Shown: positions 7,717 to 17,638, counted from the first letter of the stretch. The stretch: DNA of 64,000 nt from Maribellus luteus (GCF_003576475.1 NZ_QWGR01000003.1:186001-250000); one strand, 5' to 3'. Notes: generated from the letters alone by a model not told the origin. Made by a program: numbers and translations.

Positions 7717-8179
7717 AAAGTTCAGCTACAAAACCATCCTGGTAAAAGGTCCGATGAACGGCGTTTATGCCGAATTTCCTTTTGACAGCCGCCAGGAATT
7801 CGGCACCAGCAAACACATCTGGAGCAAGGTTACCGTAGAAGGTAAAACCTACGAGATGAACCTGCTTCCCAACGGAAAAAACGGACATTGGCTTCATTTC
7901 AAAAAAGACATCCGCGATACGATCCGGAAACAGGAAGGAGACACGGTTTACATTGAACTGGAACAAAACACAAAACCGCGTACAGTTGCCGTTCCCGAAT
8001 ATTTACAATGGCTACTCGACAACGATCAGCAAATGGCCAGGTACTTCGAAAAGCTAACAATTTCGGCTAAAAAATTCTGGATAGCCCACATAGAAGACAC
8101 CAAAAACGAAGACACGAAAGTGGAACGCATCAACCGCTTTTTTGAATTTCTCCACCAGCATTATGCCGACAAGGTTTAA
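7709..8179 (+). CDS. YdeI/OmdA-like protein (DUF1905 plus OmdA domain)
   Basis: A 156-residue cytoplasmic protein. The first ~95 residues are a DUF1905 beta-barrel-like domain, with Lys-Gly-Pro-Met-Asn-Gly-Val-Tyr-Ala and Gly-His-Trp-Leu-His-Phe. The C-terminal ~60 residues match the helical OmdA/YdeI module, with the Ala-Lys-Lys-Phe-Trp-Ile-Ala-His-Ile-Glu segment. The family is linked to stress or peptide resistance, but its biochemistry is poorly known. The ATG at 7709 overlaps the end of queG. Confidence 0.8.
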   Translation: MPKKFSYKTILVKGPMNGVYAEFPFDSRQEFGTSKHIWSKVTVEGKTYEMNLLPNGKNGHWLHFKKDIRDTIRKQEGDTVYIELEQNTKPRTVAVPEYLQWLLDNDQQMARYFEKLTISAKKFWIAHIEDTKNEDTKVERINRFFEFLHQHYADKV

Positions 8180-8229
8180 CTTTCATTGAATAATTCACTA
8201 CTTTCGCTTATCAACTAAATCCGATCCAT

Positions 8230-9681
8230 ATGAAAATCATCAGTCTGATTGCCCTTTTGTCACTCCTTTTTACAGCTTGTTCAACTCAATCTCCCAAAAC
8301 AGAGAATGAAAAACTGCCCAATTTCGTAGTGGTTTTTATCGACGACATGGGATACGGTGATGTGGGATGTTACGGCGCTACGGGTTACACAACGCCCAAC
8401 CTCGACAAAATGGCTGCCAGCGGTATGCGTTTTACCAATTTTTACGCCGCCCAACCGGTATGCAGCGCCTCGCGAGCAGGCATACTAACCGGCTGTTACC
8501 CCAACCGGATCGGCTTTTCGGGAGCACTGCGCCCCAACAGCGAAATTGGCATTAACCCCGACGAAACAACGATAGCCGAACTGCTGAAAACCAAAGGATA
8601 TGCAACGGGAATTTTTGGCAAGTGGCACCTTGGCGACTTACCTAAATTTCTTCCCCTGCAACATGGTTTTGATGAATTTGTAGGTCTTCCCTACTCGAAC
8701 GATATGTGGCCTTTGGATGGCCTCGGCAATCCGCCGCCCGAAGGTCACCGCAAAAGAACATTCCCCGAACTTCCTGTGATTACCGGCAACGAAGTCAGTG
8801 AGCGGATAACAAGCCTTCAGGATCAGGACAAACTGACCACGCTTTACACTGAAAAAGCCGTGGATTTCATCAACCGTCACGCCGACGGACCGTTTTTCCT
8901 CTACCTCCCGCACTCGATGGGACACGTTCCGCTGGGTGTTTCCGAGAAATTCAGGGGGAAAAGTGAGCAGGGCAAATACGGCGATGTAATGATGGAAATT
9001 GACTGGAGTGTGGGTGAAATAGAAAAAGCATTGGAGAACAACGGAATCGACGATAATACCGTTTTCATTTTTACCACCGACAACGGCCCGTGGCTAAACT
9101 ACGGAAACCATGGCGGATCGGCAGGCGGTTTGCGCGAAGGCAAAACCACCAGCTGGGAAGGCGGGCAACGGGTTCCCTTTATTATCAAATGGCCCGGAAA
9201 AACACCGGCAGGCACCGTTTGCAACAAACTCACCTGTGCCATTGACCTTCTTCCCAGTTTTGCAGAAATTGCCGGCACCGGTTTACCTGAACAAAAAATT
9301 GACGGAACCAGCGTTGTTGAGCTATGGAAAGGAAATACAGAAGCCGAACCGCGCGAAACCATTCTTTTTTACTACGACACCAATAACCTGAATGCCGTGC
9401 GTAAAGGCAACTGGAAGCTGGTTTTGCCACACACCTGGCGATCGTACCATACCACACCCGGACAAGACGGCCACGGCGGGGCACGTGTAAAAATGACAGT
9501 GGAACAACCCGAGCTTTACAACATGATGCGCGACCCCGGGGAACAGTACAATGTAATTGAATCGCACCCCGAGAAGGTGGCCGAATTGATGGAAATTGTT
9601 GAAGCTGCCCGTGCTGAACTGGGAGACCTGAACGTTGGCCTGGAAAAAGGAAGCGGTACACGCGAAATCGGAAAACTTTAG
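8230..9681 (+). CDS. lipoprotein sulfatase (S1 family)
   Basis: A 483-residue formylglycine-dependent sulfatase. The signal peptide ends in lipobox Phe-Thr-Ala-Cys (Cys17), so it is anchored in the envelope. Metal-binding Asp-Asp is at 38-39. Cys78-Ser-Ala-Ser-Arg82 is the modification site, a CxAxR variant of CxPxR whose Cys becomes formylglycine. Lys-Trp-His-Leu-Gly and the C-terminal Thr-Asp-Asn-Gly complete the active site. It stands alone, not next to a SusCD pair, and no maturase (anSME) is present in the window. The substrate is presumably a sulfated glycan; its linkage cannot be read from sequence. Confidence 0.92.
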   Translation: MKIISLIALLSLLFTACSTQSPKTENEKLPNFVVVFIDDMGYGDVGCYGATGYTTPNLDKMAASGMRFTNFYAAQPVCSASRAGILTGCYPNRIGFSGALRPNSEIGINPDETTIAELLKTKGYATGIFGKWHLGDLPKFLPLQHGFDEFVGLPYSNDMWPLDGLGNPPPEGHRKRTFPELPVITGNEVSERITSLQDQDKLTTLYTEKAVDFINRHADGPFFLYLPHSMGHVPLGVSEKFRGKSEQGKYGDVMMEIDWSVGEIEKALENNGIDDNTVFIFTTDNGPWLNYGNHGGSAGGLREGKTTSWEGGQRVPFIIKWPGKTPAGTVCNKLTCAIDLLPSFAEIAGTGLPEQKIDGTSVVELWKGNTEAEPRETILFYYDTNNLNAVRKGNWKLVLPHTWRSYHTTPGQDGHGGARVKMTVEQPELYNMMRDPGEQYNVIESHPEKVAELMEIVEAARAELGDLNVGLEKGSGTREIGKL

Positions 9682-9879
9682 GTGCCGCCCCATTTATTGA
9701 TGCCATTGGAGACAGAATAGCATCAGCCCGTTTCAAGTTGAAATCCAAGATGAGATTGGCTCAATCCGGCTTCAATCTACATCGATCTATTTTCAATCTG
9801 TATCAGTCATTGACAGAATAATTTGCACAATATTTTCTCAATTATAATACTCTGGGATTCAACAACAAAAACGTTCACC

Positions 9880-10287
9880 ATGCCTAACTCAAAGACAATT
9901 TGCTTACTTATTCTGACATTGGTCTTTTCCGGTTCGGTGCTGATTTCCAGCGCTCAAAAGACAGACACGCCACCATCAAAAAAGGAGATTCGAACACTGG
10001 ATTCGAAAGACGCCTCTGTTAAAATGAATGCAACAATCAGGAAAAACAAATCCGGCAAAGTCAGTCGAATTATTGACACACCAATTAATTTCCAAACCGA
10101 CGACACCTTGATCCTCGTAAATGGTAAAAAGAAGGTAAAACTTGAAAACATCAATCCTCAATGGATTAAAAGTGTCCAGGTTTTTAAAAACGAAGATGTT
10201 CCGGCGAGGTACCGAAAGAAAGGTATAACCCGGCTTATAAAGGTTAAAATTAAGAAGCCTCTTTTTGCGGGGAAAAAGCATCGCTAA
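9880..10287 (+). CDS. small secreted plug-like protein of unknown function
   Basis: A 135-residue protein with a Sec signal peptide (hydrophobic about residues 6-22, cleavage near Ser-Ser-Ala-Gln). The C-terminal ~60 residues (Asp-Thr-Leu-Ile-Leu-Val-Asn-Gly-Lys, then Ile-Lys-Ser-Val-Gln-Val-Phe-Lys-Asn) recall the part of a TonB-receptor plug that in SusC proteins reads as a short designable strand pair, but here there is no barrel. The ATG at 9880 was preferred over 9823 because it starts the signal peptide. Its 3' end overlaps the convergent GH2 gene by 4 nt. Confidence 0.6.
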   Translation: MPNSKTICLLILTLVFSGSVLISSAQKTDTPPSKKEIRTLDSKDASVKMNATIRKNKSGKVSRIIDTPINFQTDDTLILVNGKKKVKLENINPQWIKSVQVFKNEDVPARYRKKGITRLIKVKIKKPLFAGKKHR

Positions 10288-13200
10288 AACGGAGTGATCG
10301 AAAGCTTGTAATTCCGAACGCCCGGTCGCACCCGGTACTTTTGCAATTGGCGAATCGCGGTTCCGCCCACACCCGAAACTTCAAAATCCACATTCAGAAT
10401 AGTATTGGGCGCCTCTTTCAATTGATAAGTGTACATGGCCCGCGAAAGGTTATCGGTGGAATATTTGTGCAGGCTGAAATTTAGCCAATCGTCTCCTTTG
10501 ATCAGCAAACCTTTACCGTCCGCATTTTCTACTTTTAGCCAGCGAACATCGCTTCGGTTGCCATACTCTTGTGGTATAATGTAGGGTACGTACATCGAAT
10601 CAGCAGTGGAATGATACCAATTCACTTTTGCCCCGGTTTTGCGGTCGGGGTAATTTTCAAAAGGCCCGCGACCGTAATATTCAACCGCGCTAAAAGCTTT
10701 TGGTAATTCAAACTGCAAACCAATTTTGGGCAACATATCCGGCATCGGTCCGTGCGGAATGATTTCCTGTTCCAGATCGATTTTCCCGCTGGCTGAGAAA
10801 GTCCAGGTTTCGTTTCGTTCAAAAGCCGAGAAAAGACCACCCCGGTTTAATCGGCGATTGGCCGGAAGCGAAGAGTTCGAAAACACTTTCATTCTCACCT
10901 TTACCTCCTTCTCATTTAGCTGAATTACGTCCACTTCATCTACCTGCGTCAACAGGTCGCGCATGCCCAGTGTTCGCAATTGGTTGTCGATGCTCCTTCC
11001 ATAACCCGGTGTGCGGTTATCGCTGCTAAACATGTAACTTCCCCACGGATCCAGATCGTTGGCAGTGGGCGCTCTCCAAACGTTAAACACCGGCCCGCCT
11101 TCGAGGTATTCCGTTCCCTTAAATTGCAGCGAAGAAAGTTTCGCAGTGCTTTTATCGATCACATAACTGAAATCATCTCCAGTTATCACAACCTTATCCT
11201 TACTTTCCGAAAAAGAAACCTTCCGGTCGTTGGGCTTTTCTTCCACAAAATACAGATCGGTTGACACCTTGAATTGCTCCCAGGCAATTTCGTGCCCTTT
11301 CGGGGCCCAGCTTTGGTCTTCCTTCAACACAAACGAAACAAGCATCAAACACTCTTCACGCGAATCAATACGCGGACGGCGATAATCGATCGTAACTTCA
11401 ACGGTATCTCCGGGAGCAGCTTCGCATTCAAAAATTCCGCGCTGCGAGGGTTTTCCATCCACTCTCAGTTCCCATCGTCCGTCCAGTTCTTTCAGGTTTT
11501 TAAACTGATGACGGTTGATCACCTGGATTCTCCCGGCTGCCATATCAATTACCTCGATTTTCACCGGTTGACCTGATTTTTTTATCTGGTTGATTTCGGG
11601 CTGCGGAGTTCGGTCGGGCCACACAATTCCATAGGTTCTGCCTCCCAGCCCAACAGCATAAAACGAACCCGCTGTGGTGTCCTTTTCGAAATCGAGATGC
11701 AACACAGCGCCGTCGGTTTGGTGTTCAATATTTCCAACCCGGACAGCTTCCGGAAATATCTTTACATCGTCGATCACCATTTTGGAAAGCCGTCCGGAAT
11801 ATTCGCCTTGGTCCTGTGTTTCGGCTTCACGCCCAATACAAAGCGGGAAAGGCGTTGAACTTATATTTCCGCTAAAGGAACTGGTCGCCACCTGTTTTTT
11901 GTCGATGTAAAGTTGCAGGCTCCGTCCGTCGTAAATACCCGCAATGTGGTGCCAGTTTCCGTAAAAATCGCTGTTCACTTTTGCTTTGGCAGAAACGCGT
12001 TTGCCACTTTGCAGGTAAAACTCCAGCGTCCGCGGATCTTCCATTCCGATTCCGTATCCGTGCCCGCCTTTGGCTATAAACGTATTGGGCTGTGGAATTT
12101 CGAAAGGTTTCACCCAAAATGAAATGGAGAGCTGGTTTCCGGTGATATCAAGACTTGGATCGCGGTAAAACTCCACCCAGTCATCGTGCCCCGAAAATTC
12201 GAGTCCCCAGCCATTTTTCCCCTCGGCAAATACAGGTCGTCCCATAATTTGTCCGTCGTTTTTGGCTTCTGAAAGATCACTCAGAATCCGGCGCGGTGTT
12301 TCAATTCCCGGGCTGATCCAGTCCCAAATGGCTCCGCCTGTCAGTCGCGGGTACTTCCAAATGTATTCCCAGTATTCGTCCATCCCGCCCAAACCATTCC
12401 CGGTGGCAGCCAGGTATTCATCCATAAACGAAGCCCGCTGGTCATTCTCCGGAAGCACCTTTCCTTCGGCCAGGTTTTTATAATCGATCGGACTCCAGTA
12501 ACGCGGCCCGACTATGTCTTCAAAAGGAATGTAAAACGTATTTCCGCCGTACATCCAGACCGGTCGGCTCGGGTCGATCGCTTTGCCTGTTTTAATCACT
12601 TCATGGATATTTTCTCCGCTGCCCGATTCATTTCCGGCACTCCAGACAATCACCGAAGGACGGTTGCGGTCGCGATACACGAGCTTGCGAGAACGATCGC
12701 GGTACATCTCAGTCCAGGCACGATTTTCAGACAAATGAATGTTGTTGTGCGCTTCATCGCCCACTTCATCAAAAATGTACATCCCCAGTTCGTCGGCCAA
12801 GGCAATGTATTCCGGGGTTGGCGGATAATGACTGGTTCGCACACAGTTGATGTTGTGCTGTTTCATCAGAATCAGGTCGGTTCGCAATGTTTCCTGCGGA
12901 ACGGCCTGCCCGTGTTTTGGGTCGTGCATGTGGCTGTTCACCCCATTTAGTTTTACAGGAGCCCCGTTAACCGTCAGAATGTGATCCTTGTATTTCACTT
13001 CACGAAAACCAATTTTTTGCGAAAGCGCTTCCAACGTATTTCCGTCTTTGTCTTTCAGAATAATCAACAACTGAAAAAGATGGGGAAACTCAGCCGACCA
13101 CTTGGTCGGATCGACCACCACCGTTGACAATGTTACTTTTTTTATTGAGGCAGAATCAACTGCCGCTGTTTCTTTTTGAATGCCTTCCGCAAGAATTGAT

Positions 13201-14051
13201 CTTCCCTCATCGTCCAACACATCCATTTCAATACTCACTTCCCTTTTTTCCGGTAGTGTGTTTGTCAGATCAACTTCCACTTTCAGTGTTGCATCCTTGT
13301 ATTCTTCATCAAGATCCGTAGTAACGTAATGATCGTGAATGTAGGTTTGTGGCTGTGCATACAATTTCACATCCCGGAAAATCCCCGACAAGCGCCACAT
13401 GTCCTGGTTTTCGAGGTAAGAACCATCGCTAAAACGAAGCACTTCCACCGAAAGATCATTTTCGCCCTTCTTCAAAAACCGGGAAATATTGTATTCGGCC
13501 GGCTCAAAACCGCCCTGATTGTAACCCACTTTTTCGCCGTTCACCCACACATAGGAAGCCGATTTCACGCCTTCGAAACGAAGCATCACTTCCTTTTCCC
13601 CCCAGTTTTCGGGTAACTCAAACTTACGTTTGTAGCAACCTCCCGGATTGTAATATTCCGGAATTTTCGGAGGATCGCTTTCAAACGACAACGCAACATT
13701 TCGAAATTTCGGATGACCGTACCCTTCCATTTGCCAGTTCGACGGAACCGTAATCTCGTTCCATCCATTAAGCTCGAAATCGGGATTCCAAAAATCAGCT
13801 GGAACCTGATCGGGCGTTTCCACCCACAGAAATTTCCACGTTCCGTTGAGCAATTGATAATTTTCGCATTTTCGGGGTAAATCCTGAATGGCTCGTTCGC
13901 GCGAACTGTAGGGAATATGAAAAGCATGCGGAAGATTTTGCCCCTTTTCAAAAACCGCCGGATTTTGCCAGTCGTCAGGCAAAAATTCCACTTGCTGCGC
14001 CAACAATCCGGCAGGCAGAAGTACGAGTAAAAGCAATGCGATACGATTCAT
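10284..14051 (-). CDS. GH2 beta-galactosidase with LamG-like insert
   Basis: A 1255-residue secreted enzyme (signal peptide ending near Gly-Leu-Leu-Ala-Gln). In order: GH2 sugar-binding domain (about 60-235), immunoglobulin-like domain (about 240-340), TIM barrel with acid/base Glu475 in Gly-Asn-Glu-Ser and nucleophile Glu545 in Met-Asp-Glu-Tyr, a concanavalin-like LamG domain (about 600-775), a further Ig-like domain, and a LacZ-type C-terminal (small-chain) domain (about 955-1245). The LamG insert probably aids substrate binding and makes the protein longer than LacZ. It would release galactose from oligosaccharides in the periplasm. AraC lies upstream on the same strand. Confidence 0.92.
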   Translation of the reverse strand: MNRIALLLLVLLPAGLLAQQVEFLPDDWQNPAVFEKGQNLPHAFHIPYSSRERAIQDLPRKCENYQLLNGTWKFLWVETPDQVPADFWNPDFELNGWNEITVPSNWQMEGYGHPKFRNVALSFESDPPKIPEYYNPGGCYKRKFELPENWGEKEVMLRFEGVKSASYVWVNGEKVGYNQGGFEPAEYNISRFLKKGENDLSVEVLRFSDGSYLENQDMWRLSGIFRDVKLYAQPQTYIHDHYVTTDLDEEYKDATLKVEVDLTNTLPEKREVSIEMDVLDDEGRSILAEGIQKETAAVDSASIKKVTLSTVVVDPTKWSAEFPHLFQLLIILKDKDGNTLEALSQKIGFREVKYKDHILTVNGAPVKLNGVNSHMHDPKHGQAVPQETLRTDLILMKQHNINCVRTSHYPPTPEYIALADELGMYIFDEVGDEAHNNIHLSENRAWTEMYRDRSRKLVYRDRNRPSVIVWSAGNESGSGENIHEVIKTGKAIDPSRPVWMYGGNTFYIPFEDIVGPRYWSPIDYKNLAEGKVLPENDQRASFMDEYLAATGNGLGGMDEYWEYIWKYPRLTGGAIWDWISPGIETPRRILSDLSEAKNDGQIMGRPVFAEGKNGWGLEFSGHDDWVEFYRDPSLDITGNQLSISFWVKPFEIPQPNTFIAKGGHGYGIGMEDPRTLEFYLQSGKRVSAKAKVNSDFYGNWHHIAGIYDGRSLQLYIDKKQVATSSFSGNISSTPFPLCIGREAETQDQGEYSGRLSKMVIDDVKIFPEAVRVGNIEHQTDGAVLHLDFEKDTTAGSFYAVGLGGRTYGIVWPDRTPQPEINQIKKSGQPVKIEVIDMAAGRIQVINRHQFKNLKELDGRWELRVDGKPSQRGIFECEAAPGDTVEVTIDYRRPRIDSREECLMLVSFVLKEDQSWAPKGHEIAWEQFKVSTDLYFVEEKPNDRKVSFSESKDKVVITGDDFSYVIDKSTAKLSSLQFKGTEYLEGGPVFNVWRAPTANDLDPWGSYMFSSDNRTPGYGRSIDNQLRTLGMRDLLTQVDEVDVIQLNEKEVKVRMKVFSNSSLPANRRLNRGGLFSAFERNETWTFSASGKIDLEQEIIPHGPMPDMLPKIGLQFELPKAFSAVEYYGRGPFENYPDRKTGAKVNWYHSTADSMYVPYIIPQEYGNRSDVRWLKVENADGKGLLIKGDDWLNFSLHKYSTDNLSRAMYTYQLKEAPNTILNVDFEVSGVGGTAIRQLQKYRVRPGVRNYKLSITPF

Positions 14052-14209
14052 TCGATTGGTTGGTTTAACTTTTATATTGAGACTGTGATAAAGTTAATAC
14101 TTCTTTCATCAGCGTTTTTAAAATCCTTTTATTCAGTCCGGTACAACAACCCTATTTTTCATATCAAGCCCGGAATTCATTCGCGTTCCAACCGGAAAGC
14201 CAGCTGCCG

Positions 14210-15115
14210 CTATACTTCGGGCACTTCTTCCTTGGGTTTTAAATCACTGTTTTTGTGAAACTTTTGAGAGTACAAGGTAGGTGTAAATCCGGTATACTTT
14301 TTAAAAATCCGGTTAAAATTCGACTGGTTGTTAAACCCGCTTTCGTAGCAAACCTGTGTTACGGTCATTTTCCCTTCAATCATTAACATGCACGCATAAT
14401 TGATACGCATGTCGTTAATAAACTCAACCAGCGATTTTCCCGATTTCTCTTTAAAAAAACGACAAAACGCTGAAGGGTTCAAATTGGCCACCGCTGCCAC
14501 CTTTCCCAATTCGATCTTATCCAGGTAATTGCTGTTCAGGTAATTCATCACTTTGGCCAGTCTGTCGCTCGTAAAATCGTGATTTTCGACCCGGTAAAGT
14601 TCGCCGGCCAGCAACTTGTATTCTTCCGTTTCTGCCAGATAACTCAGTAATTCCAAGGCACGCAGCATTCTCTCGAATCCACTGGTTTTTACCACCTTAA
14701 AAATCTTTCGTCGGGCTTTCTCTGCAAAAGCCTTCGAAAACCGCACTCCTCTTCCCGAACGCTCCAGTAATTCCTTTATCCTGAAAAACTCGGGATATTC
14801 AGAAATCGCTTCCTTGAAAAAATCGTTGGAGAACTGGATAACCACATAAGTGATCTTTTTTTGATTGTCAGGATCGTAATACGATTCGTCGCTTTTCCAG
14901 AAATGAGGCAGATTGGTCCCCAGCAAAACCAGGTCGTCCGACTGAAACTCTTCGATGTTATCTGCAACAAAACTGGTTCCGCTGCCATCCAGAACATAAA
15001 GCAACTCGTAGGCTGAATGAAAATGCCAGGGATAAGTAAAGTGAGCCTTCTCCTGCAGTTTTACCCGTATTTTCGTCCTTCCGGGCAAATCAATCTGTTC
15101 GTGCATTATCTTCAT
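14210..15115 (-). CDS. AraC-family transcriptional regulator with cupin sensor domain
   Basis: A 301-residue regulator. The N-terminal cupin domain (about 10-110) contains His-Phe-His-Ser-Ala-Tyr-Glu-Leu-Leu and would bind a small sugar. The C-terminal ~100 residues hold two helix-turn-helices of the AraC/XylS type, with Val-Cys-Tyr-Glu-Ser-Gly-Phe-Asn-Asn-Gln-Ser-Asn-Phe as signature. It is divergent from the URO-D cassette across a 158-nt region and precedes the GH2 gene on the same strand, so it may control either or both. Confidence 0.9.
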   Translation of the reverse strand: MKIMHEQIDLPGRTKIRVKLQEKAHFTYPWHFHSAYELLYVLDGSGTSFVADNIEEFQSDDLVLLGTNLPHFWKSDESYYDPDNQKKITYVVIQFSNDFFKEAISEYPEFFRIKELLERSGRGVRFSKAFAEKARRKIFKVVKTSGFERMLRALELLSYLAETEEYKLLAGELYRVENHDFTSDRLAKVMNYLNSNYLDKIELGKVAAVANLNPSAFCRFFKEKSGKSLVEFINDMRINYACMLMIEGKMTVTQVCYESGFNNQSNFNRIFKKYTGFTPTLYSQKFHKNSDLKPKEEVPEV

Positions 15116-15243
15116 CGCTACAAATTTTTATCCGGGTTCATTCATTTCACAACCCTTCAGTATTTCGTCCACCAAAATAAGAAAATGTCAAAAAAGTACA
15201 AAGCCTCGCAAAGTTTATACTGTCAGATTCTTTTAATACGATT

Positions 15244-15251
15244 TAAATTTG
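15244..15251 (+). promoter_or_regulatory. -7 element for the URO-D cassette
   Basis: TAAATTTG at 15244-15251 matches TAnnTTTG, 22 nt before the start codon of the URO-D gene. No good -33 element precedes it, which fits activator-dependent transcription. Two TGTCA sites 34 nt apart (15186-15190 and 15220-15224) are possible AraC half-sites, but they are weak evidence. Confidence 0.4.
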
Positions 15252-15273
15252 TGAGGTAACTAAAGCAATAATA

Positions 15274-16335
15274 ATGACGAACGAACAATGGCAGCTTCTT
15301 ACCCAAATAGTACGAGGTGAAACGCCGCAAAAACCTGTGACCGGATTTATTATTGACAGTCCGTGGCTACCCGGCTGGGCTGGAATATCGACCTTGCAGT
15401 ATTATTCTTCGGAACAAACCTGGTTCGACACCAACAAAAAAGCGATCGAAACATTTCCCGACATCCTCTTTCTTCCCGGTTTCTGGTCGGAGTTTGGGAT
15501 GTGCACCGAGCCTTCAGCTTTTGGAGCCAAAACAGTGTGGAATGAATACAGCCTGCCTCATGCCGACCGGGTGCTAAGCGACATATCGCAGGCAGGCACC
15601 CTTAAAGTCCCCAACCCCAAAACGGACGGATTGCTTCCATTTGTCATTCAGCGCTTGTTAAACTACCACGCTCCCATCCGTGACATGGGGCACGAAATAA
15701 AATTTGCTGTTGCACGCGGCCCACTGAACATAGCCTCCTTTCTGCTGGGTACCACCGAGTTGATGATGGCTTTTATGATGGACCCGGACAACAGCCACCA
15801 ACTGCTGGAAACCATCACACGCTTTACCATTGACTGGGTTCAGTATCAAAAAGAAATGTTCCCCTCCATTCAAGGAATTTTGCTGCTCGACGACATTGTT
15901 GGATTTATAGGGGAAGAAGAATGCAGAACATTTGCGATTCCCTATATCAAACGAATTTACCAGGCATTTGATTCTGAAATCAACTTCTTCCACAACGATG
16001 CGCAGGGTTTGGTGTCTACTCCCTTTTTACGCGAAATGGGGGTTAATTTTTATAACTTTAGCTTCGAGCACAGCATGAAGGAAATCCGCGGGCTGGCAGG
16101 CCCCGAAGTAACGCTGATCGGAAACCTGCCGCCACGCGATGTACTGGCTGCCGGAACACCGGAGCAGGTAAGAACGGAAACAAAGAAAATGGTGGAGGAT
16201 TTTGCCGATGCCCAAAGAGTGATCTGGTCGTGCGGCGGCGGAATGCCACAGGACGTAACAACTGAAAACATTCGGGCCTTTAAAGAAACCATCGACAAGT
16301 TTGTACCGCAGATGATACCGAAGGAGAATCAATAA
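15274..16335 (+). CDS. uroporphyrinogen decarboxylase (URO-D) family protein
   Basis: A 353-residue cytoplasmic protein of the URO-D / corrinoid methyltransferase superfamily. It is not the heme enzyme HemE: the usual substrate-binding Arg-rich N-terminus is missing. In methyltransferase members (MtaA type) zinc is held by His-x-Cys and a distal Cys; here His240-Asn-Asp242 and Cys320 (Ser-Cys-Gly-Gly-Gly) occupy these places, so one ligand is Asp. It is first in a cassette with DUF6807, Gfo/Idh/MocA and ThuA genes. A role in removing or moving a methyl group, or in a decarboxylation of a sugar derivative, is speculation. Confidence 0.8.
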   Translation: MTNEQWQLLTQIVRGETPQKPVTGFIIDSPWLPGWAGISTLQYYSSEQTWFDTNKKAIETFPDILFLPGFWSEFGMCTEPSAFGAKTVWNEYSLPHADRVLSDISQAGTLKVPNPKTDGLLPFVIQRLLNYHAPIRDMGHEIKFAVARGPLNIASFLLGTTELMMAFMMDPDNSHQLLETITRFTIDWVQYQKEMFPSIQGILLLDDIVGFIGEEECRTFAIPYIKRIYQAFDSEINFFHNDAQGLVSTPFLREMGVNFYNFSFEHSMKEIRGLAGPEVTLIGNLPPRDVLAAGTPEQVRTETKKMVEDFADAQRVIWSCGGGMPQDVTTENIRAFKETIDKFVPQMIPKENQ

Positions 16336-16346
16336 TCTGAACCACT

Positions 16347-17588
16347 ATGAGAACCATACTAATCATTACCATCTTTCTTTTTGCACAGTCTTTACTGGCA
16401 CAGGAACTGGCCAGGTTTAAAGTGCTAACAGAAGAAGACCGGATGGATGCTCCCGTATCTGTTTCGTTGGACGGAATAAACTACAATACCGATCAAGGCA
16501 GGCTTGTTTTGTACGAGAAAACCAGCCAGGGCGAAACCGCCATCCCCTCTCAGATTGAAAGCGGACATTCGGCCCGTTTATGGTTCCTGGTAAAGGGAGA
16601 ACTAAAAAAAAGCACAACACGTGAGTTCATTCTTAAACGCGAAGAACAGGAAATAAAAGCTTCAGCAAAAGTAACCGTTGCGAAAGACGACGAGGATTTA
16701 AGCCTGACAATGAACGACAAGCCCATTCTTAAGTACAGGTATGCCGTTACCCTTCCACCCAAAGAAGCCGATCCGCTTTTTAAACGATCGGGTTACATTC
16801 ATCCTTTGTGGTCGCCCGAAGGCCAGCAACTTACCCGCATTCAGGCACCCGACCACTACCATCACTACGGCATTTGGGGGCCCTGGACCAAAACCCACAT
16901 CAACGGCCGCGAAGTGGATTTCTGGAACCTGATAAAAGGCCAGGGAACCGTGAAGTTTGCCGGTTTCCTGTCGGAAGCCGAAGGGGAGGTTTTTAGCGGG
17001 TTTAAGGCATTGCAACAACACATCGACTTTGGCGCGGCGGGTGAAGACCAGGTGGCCATGAATGAAATACTGGACGTGCGGGCATGGAATACCGGAGAAG
17101 ATATCTGGATGATCGATTATACCACCAGTCTGAACAGCCCTTTAAAAAATGGTATTATGCTCGATGCCTACCGCTATGGTGGCGGAATAGGCTGGAGAGC
17201 CACCGAAAAATGGAACAAAGACAACTGCACCGTACTTACTTCAGAAGGCAAAACCAGGCTGGATGCCGATGGATCAAACGCCCGCTGGTGCCTCGTTGAA
17301 GGGGAATCGGACACGGAAGAAGGCCGTTCCGGGATTCTTTTCCTGAGTCATCCTTCGAACCGCATGCACCCCGAACCCATGCGGGTATGGCCGCTCGATG
17401 CCAACGGTGGAAGGGGCGACATGTATTTCGAATTTGTACCCATCCGACACAACGACTGGAAACTGGATTCCAAACAAGATTACACGCTTAAATACCGCAT
17501 GATTGTATTTGACGGAAAAATGGATGCGGGAACCGCAGAAAAGTTCTGGAATAGTTTTGCCGCTAACCCCACCATCGAAATGGAGTAA
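16347..17588 (+). CDS. DUF6807 (PmoA-like) secreted protein 1
   Basis: A 413-residue protein with a Sec signal peptide (cleavage near Leu-Leu-Ala-Gln). The central part contains Asp-His-Tyr-His-His-Tyr-Gly-Ile-Trp-Gly, a histidine-rich signature of the DUF6807 family, which is often annotated misleadingly as methane oxygenase PmoA. Members accompany sugar oxidoreductases in polysaccharide loci, but their activity is unknown; the His cluster suggests a metal site. It begins 11 nt after the URO-D gene, so it is in the same operon. A beta-rich N-terminal domain precedes the DUF6807 region. Confidence 0.85.
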   Translation: MRTILIITIFLFAQSLLAQELARFKVLTEEDRMDAPVSVSLDGINYNTDQGRLVLYEKTSQGETAIPSQIESGHSARLWFLVKGELKKSTTREFILKREEQEIKASAKVTVAKDDEDLSLTMNDKPILKYRYAVTLPPKEADPLFKRSGYIHPLWSPEGQQLTRIQAPDHYHHYGIWGPWTKTHINGREVDFWNLIKGQGTVKFAGFLSEAEGEVFSGFKALQQHIDFGAAGEDQVAMNEILDVRAWNTGEDIWMIDYTTSLNSPLKNGIMLDAYRYGGGIGWRATEKWNKDNCTVLTSEGKTRLDADGSNARWCLVEGESDTEEGRSGILFLSHPSNRMHPEPMRVWPLDANGGRGDMYFEFVPIRHNDWKLDSKQDYTLKYRMIVFDGKMDAGTAEKFWNSFAANPTIEME

Positions 17589-17638
17589 AACTACTGTGAA
17601 CTAAAGTTGTCAAAAGAAGAAACAAAAAAATAAAACGA

